This document shows, piece by piece, positions 11,204-21,470 of a stretch of DNA of 27,117 nt. Source of the stretch: Hirudo medicinalis (lineage: Eukaryota; Annelida; Clitellata; Hirudinida; Hirudinidae); NCBI GenBank assembly GCA_011800805.1, contig MPNW01000010.1, forward strand, positions 160,194 to 187,310, written 5' to 3'. Below the pieces are notes generated by a model. It made no database searches. It saw only the letters and a list, made by a program, of their open reading frames with translations, and was not told the DNA's origin. The position numbers and the translations under genes are program-made. Positions within the stretch are counted from its first letter, which is position 1; each line of letters starts with the position of its first letter.

Positions 11204-12401
11204 CATCTTGACTTCCTTCTGCTTCAAATTGATGTCATTGGAGACGTGATTCTCCTTTGAAGAATTGAATTTAAGCAGGACAAACAAGACCACCCAGCCA
11301 TTGTTCGTTCGCCATTTTTAAAGATTCGCCAATAAAATGTTTGTCGATGATCCTTTCAACTGTTCTCAACCTGTAATGTTTGTTTGCTAAAATATTCGTT
11401 ACATAAACGTCTAATTTAAATAAATTCAAAAATAATTTTTTTTTAAATAATTTAATTTTTAATAAATTTATTCTTGAAAAAATTAATAAATTAATTAATT
11501 TATGTAATTAAATTAAATTATAAATAAATTTTGAATAAAATTAAACTTTGAATTTATTTAAATTTAGAATTCCAATTAAATCTTGTAATTAACTTAATGA
11601 CGAATCACTTCTCAAAGGAAAATGAGGCAAAATACGTTAAGATAAGATTTCATTAAATTCCAGTTGCAGAAAATTATTATTTTTAAAAATTATTATTTCA
11701 AGTCGACTCTTCGGAGTTCACGCAGTTCATAAATGTCAACAATGTCACGTTATTTTGACTGAATATTAATAATAGTTTTTTAGATAGCTAACAAATTATT
11801 GTTTACAGAGGTTGAATGAGTTGAAGGCAAAACTTGTAATCGGAGGACTCTCCATATTTCGCTCTTTTGCAAAATGTGTAAACGACCCGGGGAAAACCGC
11901 TAAATAGAAGTCTAGGCAATGTTTCAGTAAGTTAGGCAAAGGATAGCAGTAAGAAAAAAAAGACAATAAAGTTACTGTGGTATTAAACTTATTATTGCCA
12001 ATATTTTTAGCTCTGAGACCACGAATGTGTGAAATGTGTTTGGACGCAGTTTATAAATTTGAAACACGATGTGATGACTGGGTAAATCCAATGATTAATT
12101 GCAGTATTTCATGATACGATTTGTCAAAATTTCCAAGTAGATTCACGCAAGTTTCTCATTCTCGTTTTCTTGAACTCTAATCACGATTCTCTGTGCACGA
12201 GTCATTAAACTAAGCCTCAATAAAAAATATTTTGAGCGTAACGTTGCATGTCATTTGTCGAACAATCCATTTTAATTCAGCATTGAAGAAGTCTATGAAT
12301 GTGAAAAATTATGCCCTGAAACAAATTTGCATAAAATCCAGCATTTGATTGTGATTTGTGATGTGCGCATGTCATTCAATGTGCTATTTTAAAACGGCAA
12401 G

Positions 12402-12518
12402 TTTTTGGGGCCCTCCCGGGTTTTCCAATATTAAAATAACAGAATCATTACATTTTTTTGCTTTTCCATTACCAAATTGATATTAATTAGGGACCCGAAA
12501 TTTCTGTCGGCGGCCCTG
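12402..12518 (-). mobile_element. Possible hAT-like transposon remnant
   Basis: Read on the minus strand, the segment begins CAGGGCCGCCGACAGAAATT and ends with AACCCGGGAGGGCCCC. Both ends are GC-rich against a very AT-rich background. A start with CAGGG followed by GC-rich sequence is typical of hAT family terminal repeats. I see no clean terminal inverted repeat pair and no 8-base target duplication, so this is tentative. Confidence 0.3.
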
Positions 12519-12526
12519 GTGACCAA

Positions 12527-12551
12527 TTAATACGTGCACAACACGTATTAA
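12527..12551. repeat. Perfect 10-base inverted repeat
   Basis: TTAATACGTG and CACGTATTAA are exact reverse complements, separated by CACAA. It lies eight bases past the possible transposon end. Each arm includes CACGTA, close to an E box. A hairpin, a double binding site or a transposon scar are all possible. Confidence 0.7.
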
Positions 12552-13265
12552 CACAACAGCTACTCAAAAGGCAACGTGATGAGTTGGGAGGCCATTCAGA
12601 AAGTCAAGAGGAACCACACGAGAGGTTCGACCTTAACTCAAGCATGGTTCATCCATTCTGGGTTGAATGGAGTTTCATTCAATACCACTTCATTTCCAGT
12701 AAAAGTTGCAAAATTTAACTCAATAACTTAGTCTGATTCAAATATATTTCAACTGAGTTTGTAGCTAAAATTGTAAGCTAAAGCACTGGAATTCTACAAA
12801 GTACTCAGTACTCGAATGAAGCACTTAGGCATTTAATATTCCTGAGAAATCTCGGTTCACGTCTTCAATTCAACGCCTCTAAGTGAGTTTTAATTTTTTT
12901 TTTACTTTTTCTGCGTTAATTTTAATTAAAAATTGTTCCAACATTAGTGCTTCTAATTACCATCAATTGTTCCATATTTATTCATAAATTTATTCAGATT
13001 TCATAATTGTTTCAACATTAATTAAACATCAATTTACAATCACGTTTTAATAATATTATTTATCATTTTATTTAAAATCTATTTCAATTTTTGCAGGTAA
13101 CTGTCAACAGAATTAACTTTTCTTAAAAGTAGTTGAAGATGATGGCAATATTTCTCACGATGCAAGAACTTAAACTTTCTACGGTAACATTTCTAAAATC
13201 AATGAAAAATAATAAACCCTCGAAGAAACAATAACAATAACTGAAATCCAAAAATTGTGCAAAGC

Positions 13266-13271
13266 TTTATT
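13266..13271 (-). terminator. Polyadenylation signal of gene A
   Basis: AATAAA on the minus strand lies about 87 bases after the stop codon of gene A (13358-13360), in a suitable place for 3' end formation. Confidence 0.6.
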
Positions 13272-13357
13272 CAGTGTCAAAGTATCATATCGTTGAAATT
13301 TATCATGAAAAGTAAGGACAGTTTGTCCATTTTTTTTTCAATCTGTTCTCATCCCAG

Positions 13358-16300
13358 TTAGGGGGTGCACGTGTTTGCCCTCACATTCCAAGTTTGACCT
13401 GAAGGGCAGGGCATGACGTAACACGAGCCATGTGCACTGCATTGAACGAATTTGCTGCTGTCTTTGTAAGGGAAGTAGAAGATATTCAAAGCCACATTTA
13501 CTGGAGTGCAAGGATTTTTTGATGCGCAGTCGTACGTGCCTGATGGTGACACTACAAGGAAAAATAAAAGTTTTATTACATCTTTTTTACATTATATTAT
13601 AAATATTAAAATTATTAGATAATAGTAAAAAATTATTTTTCTTACACAGTTGAAAATAATGCAACATATTGAAATATATAAACAAGTCAATAATTCATAA
13701 ACTCCAAATTACTTGGGCATGCACTGCCGCTTCCTCCTGCAAAATAAAAATTCAGAATAAATAACATTTTAAAATTAAAAATTTGTAATTACGAATTCCT
13801 CGGAATATTTATTGAGGAATCAAGATGAAACTAAAAAAATAGTTTTATAATGACTTAAAATGCAAACCATTTGAATTGGAACCAGAAGTTGTGGGAGTGC
13901 AGGTGTATTCGTGGACATTCCAAGCCTGTCCAGGTGGACATGGCATGATGAAGCAGCCTCCGAAATTGTCACATTGAACGAAAGCGCTTGAATTGGCATT
14001 GGGGAAGTAGTACAAATTCTTGTCTCTGTTTGCTTGCGTGCAAGGGTTGTTGCCTCCGCAGTCATAAGCGCATGAAGCTGAAAGGTTTTAAGTATTAGAT
14101 CAATAATTAAGAATAATTTCAGAAAATCATTTATATTTTAGTTGTTAGTTGTTCTGAATCTTTTCAAATACTTTTTGATTAATAAGGTTGGTCTCCTGCT
14201 AAAGTAATTAAGAATCCGTTTTTTTTTTCAATTTAGGCCAATTGAAGAATTGAAACATTACAAAAAGTATTAATGATCGAATCTTCTGTTTGTGATGTTA
14301 TACAAATATTTTACTTTGAATTACAAATGATTTACTATGGTGCGTTTGAAACTTGGATTTTGTGTTTTAGATAATTCTTAAATAATGGAATAAATTTGTT
14401 CATTTATTTACCTGGAGCCAGAGTAGATACGGGATTGGATTCTGGAAAGTTGCAGGCGGTGTCCTTTGTACTCCAAACCAAACCAGAGGGACATTGCAAG
14501 ACGTAGCAAGCTCCATTGCCGTCGCATTGAACATAATTGGTTTGAACTTTTCCGGGGAAATAATATAGTCCTTTTGCTCTATTTTCTGGAGTGCAAGGAT
14601 TGTCAACACCGCAGTCATAATCTGAAGTAGGGCCTGGGTTAGTGGAATCTACAAATGTAATTTTATGCATTAGCAGTTGATTTGGACATTGACATTAAAA
14701 AAAGTCTATTTCAATGTGGCATTTAAAAGAATTTAAATGTTATTGTAAAGTTAATAGTATTTAGTAAAATCTGCAGAGGTATTTCTGTTAAGATTTTAAT
14801 TACTTGGGTTGTTGGTCCAATTTGGAGGAGTGCAGGTGTATAGTTTCACATTCCAAACAAGACCAGGTGGACAGGGCATGATGTCACACGATCCCCATTG
14901 ACCACATTGTACGAATTTATTTGGGTCGGAATGAGAGAAGTAGTATAAATTCTTTGCTCTGTTATCTGCTGTGCACGGATTTCTTTTGCCGCAGTCGTAT
15001 CCATCACCTGCAATTGTTAAGGATTAAAATTGAAATAATTTTATTGGCTTCTAAAATTAACTACACTCTGATATTACTACACTTATAAATTAATCAAATT
15101 TAAGCTCATTCTAATCAATGAATTTCTAATTTTTATTTCGAATTGACTGCTTATTAGCACTTCATCAAATGTTCACTGCCTAGTAACATTGAAGCAAGAT
15201 TTCATAAATTCTTATTTGTCATGTGTTTGTTTTACATTAATAAATATTCATTATCGATGTTTACCTGGATATCCTCCTGGAGTTTTAGGGCCCTCACCTG
15301 AAGTAATTCATAATAATTATTAGAAATTCAAAATCAGTCTTATAAGTAATTACAAGTCTTTAAATTGCTACATATTTCATAATAACTCACTTTAAAATGT
15401 TGAGTATCTTACAGTCTGAATTTAATTCAAATAATTTCAAATGGCCAGTCTGCATCTTAGGTTCACTACATTTTTTTTATATTTTCTACCTTAATAGTTG
15501 CGTCGAAAGTCACTGGCTACAATTGCAGATAAAGAAACGCTCGTCTGTCGATTATTAGTTTAAAAATTACATGATCCATCGTTGCCGCTTGAAGTCCCCG
15601 ACGGAGTGCAGGTGTATTTATCCACGTTCCAGACTTGACCTGGAGGGCAGGGCATGGTATAGCATTGACCCCATTCACTACATTGGATGAAACTGCCCAA
15701 GAGCCTAGCAGGAAAGTAGAACCTCTTCAAGGCTGCATTTGTTGGAGTGCAGGGATTGTTTGTGTTGCAGTCATAACCATATTTTGTCGGATCTGAAAAA
15801 TATTGTAAAATGACCAGACCTGTTCGTAAAACGTCATTCATTAATTATTACCCTTGGGGTCGCCAGTAGAGCCGGTGCCGCCAGTGTTGCCAGTGCTGCC
15901 AGTGTTGCCAGTGCTGCCAGTGTNNNNNNNNNNNNNNNNNNNNNNNNNNNNNNNNNNNNNNNNNNNNNNNNNNNNNNNNNNNNNNNNNNNNNNNNNNNNN
16001 NNNNNNNNNNNNNNNNNNNNNNNNGCCAGTGTTGCCAGTGCTGCCAGTGTTGCCAGTGCTGCCAGTGTCTTAAATAATCAAAGAAATTATTAGCATAAAT
16101 TAACCTCATAACAAAAATAAAGTTAATAATTCCAAAGTGCTGAAAAGATGTTTTCTCGATTGCTTAGAAAAGATTATAAGCTTATTTGAAAGTATGAAAG
16201 CTGGCATGCATTTTATAAAAAATAACTCACCTGAGGTTCCATTCCAATTGGCAGGAGTGCAGGTGTACGCTTTGACGTTCCAAACGAGACCCCTGGGACA

Positions 16301-18448
16301 TGGCATGACAAAGCACTGACCCCACTCACTGCATTGAACAAAGTAACCATCAACAGTCGAGGGGAAATAGAACAAATTCTTGAGCGCATTCTCGGTGGTG
16401 CAGGGGTTGTTAGTATCGCAGTTGTATCCGCCCAGCACTGGAAGCTCTATAAACAAATTTTTAGATTTATTTTGCTTATAAATAAAAATTAAACCAGTGT
16501 TAATTATAACAGCCAGATAGTGAAACAGTAAACTTTAGAGTATTGCAAATAATGATCTTAAAACATTCATTTGTTAACTGTACTTCTCATTCATAAGTAA
16601 ATTTCAATTTCTAAAATTTCTATAAATATATACGAATAAAGCTTACCTGGGTTGACACATTCGTAAGTAAAATGCACATCGTTCTTGCAGATTTTGCCGG
16701 CGGGGCATGGTTTTTTGCTGCACTGGTCGCAATCTAATCAAAAACAAAATTAAAGAATATTTAAATAACCAATAATAATACATTAACAAGTGTTCATTTA
16801 TTATTGTCTTAAAATATTTACTTCCGGAGCAAGGATTGACGGTGACGTTTGTTTTTGGTTCTCCTTCGACAAGGCAGTAAACATAAGAATTGCTTCCATC
16901 GTTTGAAGCGGAATATGGCAAGTACATTGTGACCACGTCAGAGCCGAAGTAAAATTTGTAGTCGTAAAAGGAAGCACTTGGAGAAGTAATGTTTGAGAAA
17001 TAAATTGTCGAGTTGCCACCTGAACCATATATCTGTTTATTGAATATTTTTGACAAATTATCAGATGATGAAGACTGCCACAATTAAAAAATTAGATTAA
17101 TTTGTTTGTCAGAAATTTGTTACGAACCTCAATGGTAATTCCATTTGAGGTGAGCGACACCTTACATTGTTGACTCCCGGAGGGTGGAAGAGTGGTTGTC
17201 GTTTCATTTTTTATTACCACCGGAGCTAAATTAATTTATTTGTAATTTTGTTTATTATTATTCTCCCGATAATTAAAGTTATGAAAGTTAAATGATAAAG
17301 TAAATCAAAACATTAAAAATTTAAATATATTAATAACAACATAAACATCAAAGGAATGGAAGGGTAAATGTTCCAACCGTCACAGGTTTTCTTCTCAATG
17401 ATGTTGAGGAAGCTGTCAAATGCCTGGAAGTTATCCAGAAGGAATCGATGTTGGCAATCAGGATCAGTGGCGATTTCATCAAGTTCCTGGACATTAACTC
17501 CACCTCCAACTCCAACCGATAGGATTGTCATGTCGGTTTGCTGCAATTTTCTTGCTTCCACTAACGTGGCAGNATATAGCTTGCTTTTGTTGAATAATTC
17601 TTGAAATTAAACACCAGTTTATTGAAATTTGAGAAGGTGAGAAGTGATATTCTGCTATCTTTAACAGGATCAGGTCCGACGTTCAAAGAATTTACAACGT
17701 CCTTCAGGAAGTTCTTCACCTTGTTGTAGTTATCAATTCCGATGCTACCAGACTCATCAACTATGAACATGACATCTGCAGCTCCTCTGACGCATTCTGA
17801 GAAGGAATGTTTTATTTTTAATGCAAATTAATTGGTGCAAAATTCAGAAATATGTACTTACTGTTTTGAAGCGCATTCGTTTTGCTCACAAATGTTGATT
17901 CGTCACCATTAAGTCGATAATTAGTTTTCCAGAAATTCGCCTGTTCACTCACTGATGAGAATTTAGAGTTGGAATTGGTTTTAAGTTGATTGAAAAGTCT
18001 TGCAGCAAGTCCAGAATAAAATGGTTTCAGCAGATCTGACCATTGAACCGAGTTCCAATTAAATCCGTAATAGTTGAGAATTGCTTGCCTTTTGGCACTG
18101 ACAAGAGAACTGGTTCGAGTTTGTTCAAACATTTGTTGATCAACCTAAGATAGGTCATACAAATTATACAATGTAAATAAATCTTTAATAAACAAACCAT
18201 ACCTGCCAAATTCCTCCATAATATCCTGCCCTGTAAGTGTTTTGATCAGTGCCATCAGAGCTTTCAACGTAGGCAATTCTTCTGAGGAATAAATTGTCGT
18301 TGCCAAAGACGCATGAAGATTCTATCTTGTTGAGCACAGCCTCTACCACCTTAGTACCTTTTGCCCTTTCCACCAAAGTCTCATCTACGGCGGAAAGACA
18401 GCCGGCTACAAAGGCACTTAAAATTATTGCGACTTGAAACCCTTTCAT
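13358..18448 (-). CDS. Gene A: secreted lysozyme-like/VWA protein with six chitin-binding-like modules
   Basis: Exons, from splice sites and phase: 18448-18203, 18144-17862, 17796-17378 (broken at N 17573), 17225-17128, 17074-16822, 16733-16647, 16446-16231, 16068-15852 (contains the N run), 15792-15571, 15297-15265, 15007-14804, 14648-14412, 14077-13868, 13736-13713, 13551-13358. A signal peptide (about residues 1-20) precedes a lysozyme-like domain (RRIAYVESSDG, candidate catalytic Glu62, then YYGGIWQ across an intron). Next come a VWA domain with MIDAS motif DESGSIG, an unknown domain shared with gene B, a Cys-rich segment, a six-Cys module, a Gly-x-Thr linker and five more modules. All six modules keep C-x5-C-x22-C-x5-C-x4-C-x12-C, with FYFP or YYF before the third Cys. 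The ATG at 18448 follows a TATA box and fits the signal peptide. The donors at 17378 and 13868 are weak. Role inferred: extracellular glycan binding. Similar architectures occur, from memory, in uncharacterised invertebrate proteins. Confidence 0.8.
15861..16068 (-). repeat. Coding 18-base minisatellite, Gly-x-Thr linker of gene A
   Basis: The unit AGCACTGGCAACACTGGC (minus strand) repeats on both sides of the N run. In the gene frame it reads Ser-Thr-Gly-Asn-Thr-Gly, so every third residue is Gly, as in collagen, and Thr is frequent. The exon starts at 16068 after a TTTAAG acceptor and ends at 15852 with G|GTAATA, phase 1 on both sides, which fixes the frame. Long His-Trp-Gln and Thr-Leu-Ala frames through it are out of phase and not real. 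The Thr residues could carry O-glycans (inference). Confidence 0.8.
15924..16024. other. Assembly gap inside the Gly-x-Thr repeat
   Basis: 101 Ns interrupt the minisatellite. The true length of the repeat, and so of the protein linker, is unknown. Short repeats of this kind commonly break assemblies and vary between individuals. Confidence 0.95.
17573..17573. other. Single N at a break in the VWA domain of gene A
   Basis: The frame before the N ends in NYSTKASY, and the frame after it resumes with ATLVEARKLQQTDM in another phase. Aligned to gene B, about 59 residues are missing, including the part with the MIDAS Thr and the conserved Asp, plus the intron that separates them in gene B. The N therefore marks a misjoin or collapsed sequence rather than one unread base. 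Confidence 0.7.
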
Positions 18449-18481
18449 GATTTTAGAAATTGCCCTGTTATTAGCAATGGC

Positions 18482-18515
18482 AACTGATTTTGGTCGATGG
18501 CCTTTGGTTTATATA
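18482..18515 (-). promoter_or_regulatory. Core promoter of gene A: TATA box and initiator
   Basis: TATATAAA (18515-18508) on the minus strand is followed by TCAGTT (18487-18482), whose A at 18485 lies 30 bases after the first T of the TATA box. This is the standard spacing, and TCAGTT matches the arthropod-type initiator TCAKTY. The predicted leader to the ATG at 18448 is about 37 bases. Confidence 0.65.
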
Positions 18516-19647
18516 GATTCAACACAATGAGTGTGGGCAGATCGTACCATTGGTGAACACCATTGAGACGTTTGGGGGAAATTATTTTGGGTTTTCCAAA
18601 CACAGGCAAACGATGGCATCCTGTTGTTATTTTTAGAAATCCTTACCTCCCATCTATTATATCCATTGAAATTAAGTCATGCATGCGATTTACTGTGTAC
18701 TTAATTTTAATTTTTTTAAATTATCAAATCTATTAAATCTGATATATCAATGATTATTAAGTATATAATATTCATTTCGCTAAAGTGATTACTTAATTAA
18801 ATTTATCATAAAATAAATTTTAATGAAAATTGGTCTAGTTGCAGTATATCTTCAATTAAGGACAATTTTTAATGGCTCAGTGACTCAACCAACTTCCTCA
18901 TGTCGTATCTCAAACTGAAAAACATGGTTGTCATTGTAATAATATTTCCCGTGGTAATTCTTAGAACTCTTTGATCAGTTTAACTCTGGGGAATGAATTA
19001 AAATATAAAAATAATCGACATGTTTCAGCTGAAAATACTTTTTTTCAATAACAAAATGACAAATATTTCAATAACCCAGTCTTTGTTCAACAATTTAATG
19101 AAATTATAAGAAGACATTTATTAAGGCAGTGGTTACTATTTACTATTATGTCATATTATTACGCGCATACAAATAATTTCTTTCCAAAGCTGGAATAAAA
19201 TAATTCCAAGGATTACGTTTATTTGTCTTTTATTATTTTTAACTTCTTGCTTTTTGGTTTTATTTTTTGGTCATTAATTCAAAATGTACGACGATGACGA
19301 CGAAGACGAGAACTGCGTCGTCCAATATTTAGCTTTAAGACAGCTGAACCAATGTCGGGCCTCCGCTGCTCAAAAATTCTAGAAAAGAAACTTTTTAAGT
19401 TGTCTTTAAAATAGTCTGACGCCATTTCAATAAGAAAGAGTCGAAGCACTGACTGCGACAATAGAAGACATTTATTACAAGTGACAGCTGTGATGATTGC
19501 AAATGCGGTTAAAAATTATGCCTTGAAATTAAAAATTAAACACGAATAAAAATGGCAGAATATTATTCATGAACGTAATCCATGGAGCTTTAATTTAAAT
19601 TTAAACTTATTAGTTTATACTTAAATTGTTAATTGATATTTAACTTA
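18516..19647. other. Intergenic stretch upstream of gene A
   Basis: AT-rich, with no recognised gene. A short minus-strand frame from an ATG at 19425 to 19279 (48 residues, Arg-rich end) has no known motif and is not called. Confidence 0.4.
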
Positions 19648-19751
19648 TCTATAATATAAAACAGAGTATGTTTGTCTGTCCCAAGAACTCCTCCCAAACG
19701 GTGATCGGTAGCGACTTGAAACTTGCACACGTCATTCTCTGCGCCATTCGT
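19648..19751 (+). repeat. Dispersed repeat fragment of unknown class
   Basis: CTATAATATAAAACAGAGTA followed by TGTTTGTCTGTC and GCGACTTGAAACTTGCACAC resembles the start of repeats that I recall from many animal genomes, sometimes filed as Helitron-like. The class cannot be settled from this fragment alone. It directly precedes the LINE remnant. Confidence 0.35.
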
Positions 19752-19799
19752 AGTCAACTGTGCTATTTTCAACTTTCAATTTTTCCAACTGTCACCTTT

Positions 19800-20200
19800 T
19801 CCTAAAACGCATACAGCTTTACGCACGAGAGCTTCTGAAAGCGAGGAGTGTCACTCAGGAGGATGAAATTGTCCGTCATTTTCTCATGGAATGTCCGACC
19901 CAGTCGGTCCTGAGAAGAGAAATAAAGCTTAAAACAAATCTGACTGAGGTGAGCCCATGCTTAGCAATCCAACAAGTGTGGTCCTCATTTTCGGATGGAT
20001 TTGAAAAAACGGCACAATCTAAACAATTAGTTACCTTTCTCTAACATTATTATTATTATTACCATAATTTTTTATAACTTAACCATTTCACCTATTATTA
20101 CTCTAATACTTCTTATTTAATTACAATATCTAAAACTAACAAGTCTAAATAAGCTTAATCGTGCAACGGACTTTAATCAAATAAATAAATGAATGAATAA
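19800..20200 (+). mobile_element. 5'-truncated non-LTR retrotransposon, 3' end
   Basis: The plus-strand frame ending at 20044 carries EDEIVRHFLMECPTQSVLRR. This resembles the Cys/His tail after reverse transcriptase in CR1/Jockey-type LINEs, although the upstream Cys pair is not seen. After the stop come an ATT-rich run and a tail with AAATAAATAAATGAATGAAT, typical of a LINE 3' end. Endonuclease and reverse transcriptase parts are absent, so the copy is dead on arrival. Confidence 0.6.
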
Positions 20201-20205
20201 AGTGT

Positions 20206-20284
20206 TGTGCTCCCGCATGGTCTGATTTTAAGACTTCGCCTCTCGCGATGGCAGCTCGGGTTCGAGTCCCGTTGCGGGAGCACA
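20206..20284 (+). repeat. tRNA-like element with a 12-base terminal stem
   Basis: TGTGCTCCCGCA (20206-20217) and TGCGGGAGCACA (20273-20284) pair perfectly. Inside are a D-arm-like stem (GTCT/AGAC), a weak anticodon-like arm with two mismatches, and CGGGTTCGAGTCCCG, a clean T arm holding the B box GGTTCGAGTCC. Two extra bases lie between the T arm and a normal 7-base acceptor, and the anticodon arm is poor. A tRNA pseudogene or SINE head is more likely than a working tRNA. It sits just past the LINE tail. Confidence 0.6.
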
Positions 20285-20984
20285 TTCCTAATCGTCCAGT
20301 TCTTTGAGGGTGAGTAGCTGGCTGAATTTGAAGGACGTAAATAATAAAATTAATTATAATGAATAAAAAATTAGTTTGTCTGGCGAAGCCGGTTTAAAAA
20401 AGCTGGTTAGTTTATAAATCAGTGTTGCTATGATATTGTCAAACAAACTTTTATTTATTGTGTTTATTTAAATAAATTGTGAAAAAAAACAATTTTGAAG
20501 GGCTTTAAATTGAGTTATTATTTATTAAATTAAAATCGAATTAATGAAAATTGCAGTGCAACCATAACTTTTAATTTAAAAATGACACTAAATCAGATGC
20601 TTAAAAATGTTTTTATTTGTTTTCGTCTGTCGACATTACAACATTGACACGATTGATTCACCTTTCGACTGGCACCAATTGTTGAGCTGTTTGGATTCAA
20701 TCATGCGATTCTCTCAGGACTTGGAGATTCAACTGTTGAACAATAGGAAAGGCTCCGAAACCAAGAACTGCGGTGAAATTGAAAACCTAGGAATTTCTCA
20801 GAAGAAACCTTTATTAGCTTCTAACTTTCCCACATCTGCTATCGAATGAGGAACAACGTGTGAAAGTCAAAAGATTCCAATGAGCATCCTTGATGTTGAT
20901 GCGCTCAACTTGAAGGTAATTTGTTGCAACGAAGATGTTTGAAAATGGTCAATTAAATGCGAATCTTGCTCTTATTAATCGTAG
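20285..20984. other. Intergenic stretch, no gene called
   Basis: A plus-strand open frame at about 20607-20849 (80 codons) contains DWHQLLSCLDSIMRFSQDLE but matches nothing that I know and lacks supporting signals. Nothing else is visible. Confidence 0.35.
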
Positions 20985-21307
20985 TAGTTAAAACAATATT
21001 ATTATTATTATTAAGTAATTAATAAATATTTAATAAATTTAAATATTTAATTGTAATTACAAGTAATTTATTAATTGTAGCTCAAATTACACGTGGTATA
21101 ATTAATTAATTAAGTAAGTAATAATTAACGATACAAAGTTATAATAATAATTAATAATAAAAATAATTAATTATAATTTATTAATTATTAAATTAACCGT
21201 ATCTGTTAATTAGCAACTGTTATTAATCAAATTAATACATAATATTGAATATATAATTAAAAATTATAATTTTATCAATTAATAATTTAGATTGCGTATA
21301 TTAAAAA

Positions 21308-21345
<38 letters not shown>

Positions 21346-21470
21346 TATAATAACGAACATAACGAAATTCAGTTATATGATTATTATTTTATGTTATTAA
21401 TGATTGAAATTTTAATTAATTTATTTAACAAGTATTTAATAATTATTTGAAATTATAAAATGCATGATTC
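20985..21470. repeat. Very AT-rich island with AT dinucleotide run
   Basis: Almost all bases are A or T, with many TTAATTAAT words and a pure AT run at 21311-21336, then ACAC and another short AT run. It lies between genes A and B. It could act as a matrix attachment or easily melted region, or be simple decay. The sequence does not decide. Confidence 0.7.

Larger units (their letters stand above)
11204..13265. other. AT-rich intergenic stretch with two palindromic oddities
   Basis: 11400-11580 is built almost only of A and T, with many AATTTA and TTAATT words. 12402-12518 is a small segment with GC-rich ends that resembles a transposon. 12527-12551 is a perfect inverted repeat. No coding region with a recognisable domain is present. 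This lies 3' of gene A. Confidence 0.45.

Noticed and set aside
15834..16109. Minus frames of repeated His-Trp-Gln or Thr-Leu-Ala through the minisatellite
   Set aside because: They are out of phase with the flanking phase-1 exons of gene A. Only the Ser/Asn-Thr-Gly frame joins them.
13358..16446. CRISPR-like or other array from the regularly spaced similar segments
   Set aside because: The segments are diverged coding exons of one gene with splice sites, not identical repeats with spacers.
19279..19425. 48-residue minus-strand frame with an Arg-rich end
   Set aside because: It could be a basic peptide, but nothing supports transcription, and GAC-type repeats explain the Arg codons.
20206..20284. 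A working tRNA gene
   Set aside because: The anticodon arm has mismatches, and there are extra bases between T arm and acceptor. Called tRNA-like instead.
20607..20849. Plus-strand frame of 80 codons
   Set aside because: No known motif. It lies in repeat-rich intergenic DNA with no start or splice evidence.
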